This document shows positions 1 to 8,572 of a stretch of 64,000 nt of DNA, in pieces (the stretch's first letter is position 1; the number at the start of each line of letters is the position of its first letter). The DNA comes from Oscillibacter valericigenes Sjm18-20 (lineage in GTDB: Bacteria; Bacillota; Clostridia; Oscillospirales; Oscillospiraceae), in assembly GCA_000283575.1 (NCBI GenBank), contig AP012044.1, positions 1,798,001 to 1,862,000 on the forward strand. Direction: 5' to 3'. Below the pieces are notes generated by a model that saw nothing but the letters and a program-made list of their open reading frames with translations, searched no databases and had not been told where the DNA came from. The translations under genes were made by a program, and so were the position numbers.

Positions 1-2
1 GC

Positions 3-296
3 ACCCGGGAACTGTATGGAATGCAGATGAACGTGACCATTTCGCTCAGTGTGCGTGCACAAAGGGCCGCAGAGTGTGAGACGGCCATGGAGACCGCCGC
101 CGGAGCACTGATGGGGGGATTACCCATCGGACTGCGGCTGGGAAAGATGAGCTGGAACGGTATTGCGTGGGATAAGACCACGGGAATGTTCTTGCGGAAG
201 GGGAGCGCGGCCTGCAAGGCTGCGTTTCTGGCAGAGGACTCCGGCGAGGAGGGAACTCTGCTGGACTTTATTCTGAAAGGGACGATGAAAAATTGA
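3..296 (+). CDS. Phage tail-module protein, 5' end cut by window edge
   Basis: The reading frame is open to the left edge of the window, so the true start probably lies outside; internal ATGs at 21 and 27 have only weak ribosome binding sites. The visible product is about 97 residues with no recognisable motif. It overlaps the sheath gene start by four bases (TTGA). In related contractile phages the gene immediately upstream of the sheath usually encodes a tail-completion or tail-terminator protein, which would cap the tail. That role is inferred from position only. Confidence 0.6.
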   Translation, partial: TRELYGMQMNVTISLSVRAQRAAECETAMETAAGALMGGLPIGLRLGKMSWNGIAWDKTTGMFLRKGSAACKAAFLAEDSGEEGTLLDFILKGTMKN

Positions 297-1360
297 GTAT
301 GACGAAGCATGAGCGGCCGGGAGTGTATTCCTCCTATGACGTGTCCTCCGTGGTATCTGCCGGGACCGGGTCGAAAACCATCGGCGTGGCGGCGAAGGCG
401 GTCAGGGGCGACGTGGGTGCGGCGGTGGCGCTGACTGGATATACCGAGGGCATCAGCGCGTTCGGTGAGGACAAGGACGTGGCGGGAATGAGTGCGATTC
501 TGCGGCTGCTGTTTCTCAACGGAGCATCCAAAGTGATGGCGGTTCGGGTGGCGGATACGGGTACAACAGCGGACTACGAGGCGGCCTTTGCGGTGTTGTC
601 CGGACTGGAGGATGTGCAGATCGTGGTTTGCGACAGCACGAATACCGCAGTGCATCAGGTGCTTCGCACGGCAGTGGAGACCGCGTCGGCGGGACGAAAG
701 GAGAGAATCGCCGTGTTGGGCGGCAGCGGGGAGACTGTGGCGGAGCTGGTGACTCACGCAGCGGCGCTGAACAGTGAACGTGTGGTGATGGTGGGACCGG
801 ATGGCCTTGGCAGTGGGGAGAGCACACTGGCAGGCTCATTTTGTGCGGCGGCGTTGGCGGGTGCCGTGGCCGGAGAAAACGACCCGGCGGTACCGCTGAA
901 TGGGGTGACGTTGTATGGGTTGAACGGGCTGAGCACATCTTACAGCGACAACGAGATCGATGCACTGGTTCAGGGTGGCGTCACACCGCTGGAGTGCGTG
1001 GCGGGAGTGGTTTCGCCGGTGCGGTGCGTCACCACGAAGACGACCACGGACGGGGCGACAGACGCCACCTGGCGGGAGCTGAGTACCATTCGGATTGTGG
1101 ACGACGTGATCCCCGCCATTCGCTCTTCGCTGCGCAGCAAGTTCTCCCGGACCAAAAATACAGCCCAGAACCGGGGGGCGATCCGGTCCCAGGTGATTGT
1201 GGAGCTGGAGAAGAAGCTGGCGGCGGAGATTATCGACAGCTATGGCGAGGTGACGGTGAGCGTGTCTGCGGACAACCCGACCATATGCCTTGTGGAGTTC
1301 AGCTTTGCGGTGGCCCACGGTCTGAACCAGATCTACCTGACGGCCCACATCACCGTCTGA
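293..1360 (+). CDS. Contractile tail sheath protein
   Basis: This 355-residue product resembles PBSX XkdK-type sheath proteins of Bacillota: the N-terminus (ERPGVYSSYDVSS) is the usual sheath opening, and the C-terminal part carries the conserved helical core ending in the FSFAVAHGLNQIYLTAHI strand. The sheath contracts to drive the tube through the target envelope. TTG at 293 is supported by an AAAGGG site 11 bases upstream; ATG at 299 is the alternative. The protein is short for a sheath, with little room for outer decoration domains. It overlaps the upstream gene and precedes the tube gene, the standard order. Confidence 0.93.
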   Translation: MSMTKHERPGVYSSYDVSSVVSAGTGSKTIGVAAKAVRGDVGAAVALTGYTEGISAFGEDKDVAGMSAILRLLFLNGASKVMAVRVADTGTTADYEAAFAVLSGLEDVQIVVCDSTNTAVHQVLRTAVETASAGRKERIAVLGGSGETVAELVTHAAALNSERVVMVGPDGLGSGESTLAGSFCAAALAGAVAGENDPAVPLNGVTLYGLNGLSTSYSDNEIDALVQGGVTPLECVAGVVSPVRCVTTKTTTDGATDATWRELSTIRIVDDVIPAIRSSLRSKFSRTKNTAQNRGAIRSQVIVELEKKLAAEIIDSYGEVTVSVSADNPTICLVEFSFAVAHGLNQIYLTAHITV

Positions 1361-1436
1361 ATGTAAGTGCTCCGGCCTGTGAGGCTTTTCGTCGCACAGC
1401 GGCGGAGCAGAATATTTCTGAAAAGGAGCGAAAGCC

Positions 1437-1826
1437 ATGGAAGTAACGGGATTTCCCACCAGCGCGGACATCTATCTGGAGCTGGACGGAAAAAAAGTGG
1501 CGGTGGTGCAGAGCTACACCGCCAAGGCCAGCAAGACCAGCCAGAGCGTGGAGGCCTTTGGCGAGAGCGAGCCGGTGGGGACCATCGCGGGACAGAATAA
1601 GTACACGCTGGAGCTGACCCGGCTGTACGCCACCGACGACGCGATTTCTGACGGAATCAATTTTTATGATCTCAGCGATTTTTCACTGGTAATCTGTAAA
1701 CCGGACCGGAAGATCATCTACTCCGGCTGCCAGTGGAGCAGCATTTCCGAGCAGGGAGAGCTGGACGCCATGGTGGCGGAGAAGATCACGGTAGTGGCGG
1801 CCCACCGCATTGAGACCACGGTATGA
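1437..1826 (+). CDS. Tail tube protein
   Basis: The 129-residue product matches the size and beta-rich character of XkdM-like tube subunits, whose stacked rings form the inner tube surrounded by the sheath. The motif GFPTSADIYLELDGKKVA at the N-terminus and the C-terminal EKITVVAAHRIETTV strand fit the family. It follows the sheath gene by 76 bases and has a strong AAAAGGAG ribosome binding site. Its stop overlaps the next start (ATGA), which indicates translational coupling. Confidence 0.88.
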   Translation: MEVTGFPTSADIYLELDGKKVAVVQSYTAKASKTSQSVEAFGESEPVGTIAGQNKYTLELTRLYATDDAISDGINFYDLSDFSLVICKPDRKIIYSGCQWSSISEQGELDAMVAEKITVVAAHRIETTV

Positions 1827-2137
1827 CAGGGACGCCGGACAGGCTGAATCCACTTTCCGCAGGACAACTTCTGAGCATATGGCGGGATGTGGCCGCGAAG
1901 GAGGAAAATGAGGCGGTAAGGGGCCTTTTGTGCAACGCCCGGGTGTTGGCGGAGAGCTGCCTTTTGGGGGAGAAGCGGATGTTTGACAGCCCGGAAGCGG
2001 TACTGGATGCAATGACGGTGGGGGAAATGGAGGCGCTCTTGCAGCGGCTGGCCGGAGAGAAGCCCTCACTTCCAGCAATGGCAAACCCCAACTTTGACCC
2101 GGCGCGGTTTGAGGTGATGCGGAGGAAGCAGGTATGA
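1823..2137 (+). CDS. Tail assembly chaperone-like protein (XkdN type)
   Basis: The 104-residue, mostly helical product lies directly after the tube gene, where phages place the tape-measure chaperone. The ending NFDPARFEVMRRKQ suits XkdN-like proteins. Start and stop overlap neighbouring genes by ATGA on both sides. No slippery heptamer for a programmed frameshift extension was noticed, unlike many siphophage and myophage chaperones. Function is inferred from position and length; certainty is moderate. Confidence 0.65.
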   Translation: MTGTPDRLNPLSAGQLLSIWRDVAAKEENEAVRGLLCNARVLAESCLLGEKRMFDSPEAVLDAMTVGEMEALLQRLAGEKPSLPAMANPNFDPARFEVMRRKQV

Positions 2138-2715
2138 ACTATATCGAAGAAGAACTGCGGCTGCAGGCGGCGGCGTTTGCCGCTCTGCTGGGCGGCGGAA
2201 CGGACCGGGAGGAAGATACGGCGGAGACAGCCGGGGACCGCGAAAGAACGCAGACGGCGGAGGGCGGCGGCAACGGCGTTCTCCGCGTCTGCTCCGCCGC
2301 ACAGAGGTTGAAACGGGACCCCACGGGGAAAATGGCGGAGTGGAACCAGATGCTTCGACGCAGAAGCGCCCAAAGCTTTCGGCAGGCGGCAAACGCGCTG
2401 GGACTGACGGAGACGGAGCTGGAAACGTCTGCGGCAGGGAGTAATCAGGCGGAGCGGACAGACTCGGAAGGAACAGATACGCGGCAGATGAGCCGGGACG
2501 AAAACCACGCCCCGGCGAGGCGACCGGAAACCGGCGGAGGCGAGGATACGGTTCATCGGTTGGGAAAAACCGCCGGGCTCAGCGGCGCACAGACAAATTT
2601 CGGAGATTCTGCGCAGACGGTCTTTGTGGTGGACGGGGGCGTGTCCGCCGAAGAGCTGTCCCGGACGTTCCAGAGGGACGCAAGACGGTATGATGGCGGA
2701 TATCCGCTGTATTGA
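2134..2715 (+). CDS. Short low-complexity protein at the tape-measure position
   Basis: A 193-residue protein follows the chaperone-like gene by ATGA overlap and precedes the LysM baseplate protein. This is exactly where a tape-measure gene of 600 or more codons normally lies. The product is polar and disordered-looking (Ala, Glu, Gly, Thr and Arg-rich) with an amphipathic patch near residues 65-95 and a more ordered end, SAEELSRTFQRDARRYDGG. No transmembrane or zinc-peptidase segment of large tape measures is present. It could be a very short tape measure, a degenerate remnant, or an unrelated accessory protein. Confidence 0.6.
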   Translation: MNYIEEELRLQAAAFAALLGGGTDREEDTAETAGDRERTQTAEGGGNGVLRVCSAAQRLKRDPTGKMAEWNQMLRRRSAQSFRQAANALGLTETELETSAAGSNQAERTDSEGTDTRQMSRDENHAPARRPETGGGEDTVHRLGKTAGLSGAQTNFGDSAQTVFVVDGGVSAEELSRTFQRDARRYDGGYPLY

Positions 2716-2735
2716 GATAAGAGAGGTGAGACGGC

Positions 2736-3311
2736 GTGGAACTGACGCCGATGCGGTATAAGGACTACGTATGGCCCCACAATCCGGAGACATATTCCGT
2801 CACATGGCAGAAAAAAATCGCGGTGCACAAAGTGCCGTTCGGGCGGTACTGCATGCAGGAGTTGGGGTCGAGCTACCGGGTGATGCGGGGCGGCGGGGTG
2901 TTTGTGGGGACAGATGCCTATCAGGAGTTCCGAAGACTGGCGGCGGTGTTTGATGAGGACGGGGCGGGGCTGCTGGTGCATCCGGTGTGGCAGGCGGCGG
3001 GAGCCTACTTCGTGTCGCTGCAGCTGACGGAGGAGCCTATGCCGGACTTTGTGCGGTACACGTTTGAGTTTTGGGAGGACTGCGGGCAGAGTACGGGACT
3101 GACGGCGGTGAGTACGGTGAGCAGCGGCGGTAGGGCGTCCAATTCATGTGAAAGCGTGGCCTCAGCGGTGTGGTACACCGTAAAAAAAGGGGACACACTG
3201 TGGGGAATTGCGAAGAAGTACGGCGTGACGCTTCAGAGCTTGATTGCGGCGAATCCGCAGATTAAAAACCCAAATCTCATCTATGCGGGAAATCAGGTGC
3301 GGGTGAAATGA
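2736..3311 (+). CDS. LysM-domain baseplate/tail protein (XkdP-like)
   Basis: The product has 191 residues and starts at GTG behind an AGAGAGGTGAG site. Residues 1-120 resemble XkdP/YqbP proteins ([17 protein letters not shown]). Residues about 146-191 form a clear LysM domain, [18 protein letters not shown] through [14 protein letters not shown], which binds N-acetylglucosamine-containing polymers. In PBSX-like tails this protein links the tube end to the hub. Its stop overlaps the hub gene start (ATGA). Confidence 0.87.
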   Translation: MELTPMRYKDYVWPHNPETYSVTWQKKIAVHKVPFGRYCMQELGSSYRVMRGGGVFVGTDAYQEFRRLAAVFDEDGAGLLVHPVWQAAGAYFVSLQLTEEPMPDFVRYTFEFWEDCGQSTGLTAVSTVSSGGRASNSCESVASAVWYTVKKGDTLWGIAKKYGVTLQSLIAANPQIKNPNLIYAGNQVRVK

Positions 3312-4249
3312 CGGGACGGATCACAACATGCGATCACAGCAACTTTAATCTTCCGGCGCTTCTTACGTGGAACGTCACGTATACCGGAACGGTTCCCTGC
3401 GACAGCTTCACAGTGACGTGCCTTTATACGGCGGCACTGGAGCCGGTGCTGCGGCGGGCGGCGGGATTTACCCTGCTGGACGGAGAAAACGTGTTGCTGC
3501 GGGGAATTGTGGATGAATATGAAATCCGGCAGACGGAAGAGGGACTCAGCGCGCTGGTGGCCGGGCGGGGCTATGCCGGACGGCTGCTGGACAACGAATC
3601 CAGGGCCGCCACCTATCAGGGAGCAACGCTTGGGGAGATTGTCAGAAACCATGTGACGCCTTACGGGATCACCTGTAACAAGCTGGAAGATGTCAGCAGC
3701 GGCGGGGAGATGTACACCGTGGCGGCGGGGAGCAGCCAGTGGAAGGCATTGGAGGAATTCTGCCGGGCTTACGGCGGGTTTACGCCCACCTTCGACCGAT
3801 ACGGACAGCTGTGGGCCGCGCCGGAAAAGGCCGGAAAGACATTCGAAATTTCGGATTCGTCAAGTGTTTTATCAATCGTAAAACGGGAAAACCACTACGG
3901 CGTTCTGTCAGAGATGCTGGTCATCGACAAAACACGGGGCCAGATGTACAGCGTGCTTAATGAGGAGTGGATCGCCCGGGGCGGCCAATGCCGCCGGGTG
4001 CTGTATACACCGGGACAGAGCACCTGGGCAAAAATGCGGTACACCGGAGAATATCAAATCGCGCAGTCAAAAGCGGATGAGGTTGGCGTGCAAGTAACAC
4101 TGGCGGGAGGCTTTTTGGCGTTTCCCGGGGATGTGGCGACGCTGGAGCTGTCGCGGACAGGGTTGACGGGAACCTATCGCGTGGCGGAGGCACAGACCAG
4201 AGCCGACGGAAGCGGAGAGTCCATTACGCTGACGCTGCGGGAGCAGTGA
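3308..4249 (+). CDS. Baseplate hub protein (XkdQ/YqbQ, gpD-like)
   Basis: This 313-residue protein has the length and layout of XkdQ/late-control-D hub proteins, which form the trimeric ring between tube and spike. Recognisable stretches include the N-terminal beta domain with a reverse-strand [10 protein letters not shown] segment, a middle domain around [17 protein letters not shown], and a C-terminal domain containing [20 protein letters not shown]. It lies between the LysM protein and the spike gene, the expected order. No enzymatic motif is visible. Confidence 0.85.
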   Translation: MTGRITTCDHSNFNLPALLTWNVTYTGTVPCDSFTVTCLYTAALEPVLRRAAGFTLLDGENVLLRGIVDEYEIRQTEEGLSALVAGRGYAGRLLDNESRAATYQGATLGEIVRNHVTPYGITCNKLEDVSSGGEMYTVAAGSSQWKALEEFCRAYGGFTPTFDRYGQLWAAPEKAGKTFEISDSSSVLSIVKRENHYGVLSEMLVIDKTRGQMYSVLNEEWIARGGQCRRVLYTPGQSTWAKMRYTGEYQIAQSKADEVGVQVTLAGGFLAFPGDVATLELSRTGLTGTYRVAEAQTRADGSGESITLTLREQ

Positions 4250-4274
4250 GGCGGAGGGAGAGGAGGGGAAGATT

Positions 4275-4688
4275 ATGTGGTTATCAAAACAGACGCGGCC
4301 CGCGGTGGTTACGTCAGGGTCTGATTTGGGCGTGACGTCCATATCTGGAGGAAGTGCCGGCGTGGTCACCAGGGGCGAAGTGCGACAGCTGCCGGTTTAC
4401 GGACCCGGAGGCTACGCCTGGCGGCCCGCCATGGGGGAGACGGTACTGGTTATCAAAGGCGGAACCGGTGGTGAGGAGTCCTGTGTGGCAGGGGCAAAGC
4501 AGGGGGAGGTACCCGATGAGCTTCAGCCGGGTGAGGTATACATCCACGCGAATGGCGGCAGCGTATACCTGAAAGAAAACGGGACGATAGAGGTTCAGGG
4601 AGATGGGATTGTGTTGAAGGGGAGGGTCGATGTGAACGGGTTGCTGTATGTCAACGGCGTGCTGTACCGGCCCTGTACCTGCGGCTAA
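4275..4688 (+). CDS. Baseplate spike protein (gpV-like)
   Basis: The 137-residue product has an OB-fold-like first half (GEVRQLPVYGPGGYAWRPAMGE) followed by short beta repeats (GEVYIHANGGSVYLKENGT), as expected for a small trimeric baseplate assembly protein V that forms the membrane-piercing tip. It ends in RPCTCG; the cysteines could bind a metal at the tip, which is inference. The start at ATG 4275 follows a GGGAGAGGAGGGG site. It is followed 12 bases later by the wedge gene. Confidence 0.75.
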   Translation: MWLSKQTRPAVVTSGSDLGVTSISGGSAGVVTRGEVRQLPVYGPGGYAWRPAMGETVLVIKGGTGGEESCVAGAKQGEVPDELQPGEVYIHANGGSVYLKENGTIEVQGDGIVLKGRVDVNGLLYVNGVLYRPCTCG

Positions 4689-4700
4689 GGGGGTATTGGC

Positions 4701-5039
4701 GTGGCGGAGCTGAAGATCAGGGACGGAGATTATGTCTTTGACGGCGTGGGCGGCGCAGTTCGGGTAAAGGGTCGGGACGCGCTGCTGCAAAGAGTACTGT
4801 TCAAGCTGACGGCCAGACGAAACGGCTTCCTGTTTCTGGACAATTTGGGAAGTACGCTGCATACGCTGGCCGGTATAACCGCGTCCCAGAGGCAAAGTGC
4901 GGCGGAAGCGGCCGTGGCACAGGCGCTGGCGGATGAGGAAAATTTGCAGGTGGAGCAGGTGGAATTGGATGGGGACCAACTGACAGTACAGCTGAACTAC
5001 GGGGGAGAGAAGCTGGATCTGCAGCTGACGGTGCAGTGA
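4701..5039 (+). CDS. gp25/XkdS-like baseplate wedge protein
   Basis: A 112-residue product starting at GTG 4701. The pattern of an N-terminal domain, RDALLQRVLFKLTARRNGF, then a helix AAVAQALADEENLQVEQVEL and terminal beta strands fits XkdS/DUF2634 and gp25-like wedge proteins, which anchor the sheath to the baseplate. It sits between the spike and baseplate J genes, as in PBSX. It is on the short side for the family. Confidence 0.75.
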   Translation: MAELKIRDGDYVFDGVGGAVRVKGRDALLQRVLFKLTARRNGFLFLDNLGSTLHTLAGITASQRQSAAEAAVAQALADEENLQVEQVELDGDQLTVQLNYGGEKLDLQLTVQ

Positions 5040-5052
5040 CGGGAGAGATGAC

Positions 5053-6111
5053 ATGAGAACAACGGAGAAAATCTATCAGGAGCTGTTGACGGCATTTCAG
5101 GAGCGATCCGGATATGACGCGGACGACTCCTGCGACCTGGCGGTGCGGCTGTACGCCGTGGCGGCGCAGGTGCAGGCGCTGGAATGTCAGGCGGACTGGG
5201 TGCTGGACCAGAGCTTTCCCCAGACAGCGCAGGGTGTTTACCTGGACGACCATGCGGCTATGCGGGGTATTACCCGGCAGGAAGCGGCAAAGGCAGAGGG
5301 GACGCTGCGGATTTTCGCGGCGGACGCACCGGTGGGAGATATCAGAATCCCGCAGGGAAGCGTGTGCATGACGGAGAGCGGAGTCCGGTTTCAGACGACG
5401 CAGGCAGCGGTGCTTGCAGCGGGAGAGCTGGCAGTAGACGTACCGGCAGAGGCGCTGGAGGGTGGAAGCGGTGGTAACGCCGCGGCAAGCAGCGTGACGG
5501 TGCTTGCGGCGTGTCCGGTGGGGATCACCGGATGTACGAATCCGACGGCGTTTACAGGCGGAACCAACGCCGAAGATGACAAAGCTCTGCGGGCGCGGGT
5601 GCTGGCAAGTTACCAGCGGCTGCCCAATGGAGCCAACGCCGCGTTTTACGAAGAACAGGCACTGAAGCACGAGGGGGTGGCCGCGGCAGTGGCCGTGGGT
5701 CGGGCCCGGGGCATCGGCACGGTGGATGTGTATATTGCCACGGCGGCGGGAGTGCCGGACGAAGCGCTGCTGAAAGAGGTGGAGACGGACTTACAGGCGA
5801 AGCGGGAGATTGCCGTGGACGTACAGGTTCTGGTTCCGACGCAAAGCTGTGTAAATGTGGCGGTGGAGCTGGACGTGGGCGAAAACGGGGACTTTGCGGC
5901 GGTAAAGAGCGCGGTGGAGTCCGCTGTCGCCGGGTGGTTCACGGGAAAACTGCTGGGAAATCCGGTGTTGCTGGCGGAGCTGGGGCGGTTAATCTACGCG
6001 GTGGACGGCGTTAAAAATTATCACATTCTGTCGCCCTCCACAGATATGGCAGGGAACAGCACGACTCTTCCCACATTGGGGACGCTGGCGGTGACGGAGA
6101 TGGAGGCGTGA
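5053..6111 (+). CDS. Baseplate J-like protein (XkdT/gp47)
   Basis: This 352-residue protein is a typical baseplate J family member. Recognisable features are the N-terminal helical region, the central GTLRIFAADAPVGDIRIPQG strand segment, the conserved GGSGGNAAASSVTVL and TGCTNPTAFTGGTNAEDD stretch, then LRARVLASYQRLPNGANAAFYEEQAL. It builds the wedge periphery that triggers sheath contraction. It is coupled to the next gene with a one-base gap. Confidence 0.93.
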   Translation: MRTTEKIYQELLTAFQERSGYDADDSCDLAVRLYAVAAQVQALECQADWVLDQSFPQTAQGVYLDDHAAMRGITRQEAAKAEGTLRIFAADAPVGDIRIPQGSVCMTESGVRFQTTQAAVLAAGELAVDVPAEALEGGSGGNAAASSVTVLAACPVGITGCTNPTAFTGGTNAEDDKALRARVLASYQRLPNGANAAFYEEQALKHEGVAAAVAVGRARGIGTVDVYIATAAGVPDEALLKEVETDLQAKREIAVDVQVLVPTQSCVNVAVELDVGENGDFAAVKSAVESAVAGWFTGKLLGNPVLLAELGRLIYAVDGVKNYHILSPSTDMAGNSTTLPTLGTLAVTEMEA

Positions 6112-6112
6112 C

Positions 6113-6679
6113 ATGGCGGAATACGAGGCGCATTTAAAAAATCTGCTGGCACCGCTGGAAATCTACGATCTCAGAGACGGAACGCTGAACGAGAGCGCAC
6201 TGTTTGCCGCCGCCGTGGGACTGGACGGCGTTTCCGACAAGCTGGAATACGCGGAGCGGGAGGCACTGACCGTCACGGCAGTAAGTGAAGGGCTGGAGAA
6301 AAGAGAAGCACTGTTTGCAAGACGCCCGGCGGCTAATACCGTTTATCTTCGCCGCAGCGCCATCGCAGCTCTGCTCCAGATCGACGCGGACAGCTTTTCT
6401 CTGGACAGCATCAACCGCACCATCAGCGGCTGCGGCATCAAGGCTCTGGCACAGGAAATGGACGAGGGACATATCCGTATTGTCTTCCCCGAGGTGGTTG
6501 GAATCCCGGAGGAATTCCATCAGATTCAAAAGATCGTACTGGATATCATCCCCTGCCATTTGGAGACGGAGTTTTACTTCAGGTACATACTCTGGTCGGA
6601 GTGCGAGAGTCACGGCTGGACATGGGAGTCGGTGGAGTCCGAAGAGCAAACATGGTATAGCTTTGAACGGGCGGTGTGA
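6113..6679 (+). CDS. YmfQ/DUF2313-like baseplate protein (XkdU)
   Basis: A 188-residue product immediately downstream of baseplate J. The N-terminus (LKNLLAPLEIYDLRDGTLNESALF) and C-terminus fit YmfQ/XkdU proteins, which complete the wedge and normally connect to receptor-binding fibres. Here no fibre gene follows; the next gene is a small coiled-coil membrane protein. Residues 115-160 contain a beta-rich domain (IRIVFPEVVGIPEEFHQIQK). Confidence 0.78.
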   Translation: MAEYEAHLKNLLAPLEIYDLRDGTLNESALFAAAVGLDGVSDKLEYAEREALTVTAVSEGLEKREALFARRPAANTVYLRRSAIAALLQIDADSFSLDSINRTISGCGIKALAQEMDEGHIRIVFPEVVGIPEEFHQIQKIVLDIIPCHLETEFYFRYILWSECESHGWTWESVESEEQTWYSFERAV

Positions 6680-6680
6680 T

Positions 6681-6977
6681 ATGGAACAGGAGTGGAGCGG
6701 ACGAATCACGGCGCTGGAGGAGCGGGTGTCCTCCAATATCCGGCGGATCGGTGCGCTGGAGCAGGGGCAGGAGACCCTGCGGCGGCTGGCCACGGCGGTG
6801 GAGGTGCTGGCGACAAAACAGGAGACCATGGCGGACAGCGTAGCAAAGCTGGATGAGAAAATGGACGCGCTGGAACAGCGGCCCCGAAAACGGTGGGAGA
6901 GTCTGGTGGATAAGATTCTGCTGGTTCTGGCGGGGGCATTTGTTAGCTTTCTGCTGACGCAGGGAGGCGGCGCATGA
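6681..6977 (+). CDS. XhlA-like coiled-coil membrane protein
   Basis: The 98-residue product has a long predicted coiled coil (residues 1-70, heptad-like ALEERVSSNIRRIGALEQGQ) and one C-terminal transmembrane helix (ILLVLAGAFVSFLLT). This architecture matches XhlA/haemolysin-associated proteins that cooperate with holins in host lysis. It starts the lysis cassette and overlaps the next gene by ATGA. Exact function is unproven. Confidence 0.75.
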   Translation: MEQEWSGRITALEERVSSNIRRIGALEQGQETLRRLATAVEVLATKQETMADSVAKLDEKMDALEQRPRKRWESLVDKILLVLAGAFVSFLLTQGGGA

Positions 6978-7240
6978 TAAAGAAGTGGACGGTATCAAAG
7001 GCCATCGCCCTGGGAATCCTGGCGGTGGATGCAAGCTGTACCTATGTAGTGCTGTATTTCTGTTACTTGGCTATCTGCCGCCAGTTTGCCGGGACTATGC
7101 CATATCTCACCACACTGATCGGGGCGCTTCAGGCATCTACAGCGGTGGTGCTGACGGCATATTTCGGAAAGAGCCGGGCAGAAAACACGCGGGGAGGTAT
7201 TACTTATGATGCCGCACTGGGCGGCGACGAGAGCTGCTGA
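6974..7240 (+). CDS. Small two-helix membrane protein of the lysis cassette
   Basis: An 88-residue product with two hydrophobic helices at about residues 9-34 (AIALGILAVDASCTYVVLYF) and 44-64. The C-terminal tail is soluble and contains the pattern KSRAENTRGGI. It lies between the XhlA-like gene and a holin-like gene. It could be a second holin or an antiholin, but sequence alone does not decide. Overlaps upstream gene by four bases. Confidence 0.6.
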   Translation: MIKKWTVSKAIALGILAVDASCTYVVLYFCYLAICRQFAGTMPYLTTLIGALQASTAVVLTAYFGKSRAENTRGGITYDAALGGDESC

Positions 7241-7257
7241 GAAAGGAGCAAAATTTT

Positions 7258-7509
7258 ATGAAGGAAGTATTGCGAAAGCTGAGTTCCCGAAAACTGTGGG
7301 CAGCAGCGGCCGGAATTGTGGCGGGCCTTGCCATGGTATTCGGGCTGGATGAGAGCGTAATCACCACCACGGCAGGCGCGGTGGTGTCTGTGGCCTCAGT
7401 GGTGACGTATATTGTCACGGAGGGCAAAGTGGATGCGCAGAGCGTCAAAAATGCGGTCAAGGCTGTGCAGGAAGCAACGGACACACTGGTGGAAGCAAGC
7501 GGAAAATGA
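7258..7509 (+). CDS. Holin-like membrane protein
   Basis: The 83-residue product has a charged N-terminus, two short hydrophobic helices (LWAAAAGIVAGLAMVFGL and GAVVSVASVVTYIVTEG) and a polar amphipathic tail. This is the layout of small phage holins that permeabilise the membrane to release the lysin. A strong GAAAGGAG site precedes ATG 7258, and its stop overlaps the lysin start (ATGA), supporting a holin-lysin pair. Confidence 0.78.
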   Translation: MKEVLRKLSSRKLWAAAAGIVAGLAMVFGLDESVITTTAGAVVSVASVVTYIVTEGKVDAQSVKNAVKAVQEATDTLVEASGK

Positions 7510-8201
7510 CAGAGGTGGAAAAACTGCTGAGTGTTGCCCGAAAAGAACTGGGGACCAAGGAATCACCTGCCGGAAGCAACCGTGTAAAGTACAACACGGC
7601 GTACTATGGGCGGGAGGTGTCCGGAGACAGTTACCCGTGGTGCTGCGTGTTTCTCTGGTGGTGTTTTAGGGAAGCGGGACTTGAACAGTTGTTCTGCGGC
7701 GGGGCAAAGACCGCCTCCTGCGGTGTGCTGGCCAACTGGGCGAAGCGGAATGGGCGGTTTGCGGCAAAGGACTATCAGCCCGGCGATCTGGTGTTTCTGC
7801 GATTTTCCGGAAATGCCATCCAACATATCGGCGTGTTGGAACGGGTGGACGGAGACGGAAGCCTGATCACGATTGAGGGAAATACCGGCGCGGGTAGCGA
7901 TGCCAACGGCGGCGAAGTGCAGCGGCGGATGCGGGCGCTGCGGTATGCGGCAGGAGCGTTTCGTCCAAAGTATGAGGAGGACAAGGTGACGCAGGAGGAT
8001 TTCAACGCCATGATGGATATATGGCTTCAAAAAAGGGCGGTACTTCCGCCAGGCGAATTTTCGGCACAGGCCCGTGGCTGGGCCGAGGAAAATGGGATTA
8101 TCCAGGGAAATACTGACGGAACCTTTCAGTACAAGAGCTGGTGTACCCGGGAACAGATGCTGGTGTTTTTGCACCGGTTTCTGGCGATGGTCAAAAAGTG
8201 A
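7506..8201 (+). CDS. CHAP-domain endolysin with C-terminal SLH-like segment
   Basis: The 231-residue lysin has an N-terminal CHAP peptidase/amidase domain: the catalytic cysteine lies in SYPWCCVFLWWC (residue about 47) and the histidine in NAIQHIGVLERVDGDG (about residue 104), with GNTGAGSDANGG behind it. Residues about 165-231 (ARGWAEENGIIQGNTDGTF) resemble a single SLH-type repeat that could bind the cell wall. It cleaves peptidoglycan to release phage or tail particles. No signal peptide is present, so export depends on the holin. It is the last gene before a strong terminator. Confidence 0.88.
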   Translation: MTEVEKLLSVARKELGTKESPAGSNRVKYNTAYYGREVSGDSYPWCCVFLWWCFREAGLEQLFCGGAKTASCGVLANWAKRNGRFAAKDYQPGDLVFLRFSGNAIQHIGVLERVDGDGSLITIEGNTGAGSDANGGEVQRRMRALRYAAGAFRPKYEEDKVTQEDFNAMMDIWLQKRAVLPPGEFSAQARGWAEENGIIQGNTDGTFQYKSWCTREQMLVFLHRFLAMVKK

Positions 8202-8212
8202 ATCTATGAGGA

Positions 8213-8249
8213 AAACGCCCGTCGCCTGTAAGACAGGCGACGGGCGTTT
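8213..8249. terminator. Bidirectional terminator between lysin and XRE gene
   Basis: A perfect 16-bp inverted repeat (AAACGCCCGTCGCCTG, loop TAAGA) with A-rich and T-rich flanks. It can stop both the phage late operon on the plus strand and the convergent regulator gene on the minus strand. Confidence 0.9.
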
Positions 8250-8257
8250 CAGTGAGT

Positions 8258-8548
8258 TCAGAGCATTTTTCCGGCATTCCGAAGATCATGGATCAGTTGG
8301 CGGATATGGGCGGCCTGCTCGTCGGTGAGTCCGGAGGCATCAATCAGAATGTCGGGCTTCCGGCCCAAAAGCGTGTCGGTGGAAACGGCAAAAAAATCAG
8401 CCAGCTTCTCCAACAACTCCACAGAGGGTTGAATGTTATTGTTTTCCCAATTGGAGATGCTCTGCTTGGAAACACCCAGCCGTTCGGCCAGACGTGCCTG
8501 TGTGATGCCATTTGCCAACCTCAGCCGGTGGATTTCGTCGCACAGCAT
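8258..8548 (-). CDS. XRE-family HTH transcriptional regulator
   Basis: The 96-residue protein has a Cro/CI-type helix-turn-helix at residues 5-60 (GITQARLAERLGVSKQSISNWE), followed by a short C-terminal helix region rather than a peptidase domain. A GGAGGG site precedes the start. It lies convergent to the phage tail cassette, so it may be the element's repressor. The operator-like palindromes in its own promoter region suggest autoregulation, which is inference. Confidence 0.88.
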   Translation of the reverse strand: MLCDEIHRLRLANGITQARLAERLGVSKQSISNWENNNIQPSVELLEKLADFFAVSTDTLLGRKPDILIDASGLTDEQAAHIRQLIHDLRNAGKML

Positions 8549-8572
8549 CGGGAGTCCCTCCTGATTCCAAAA

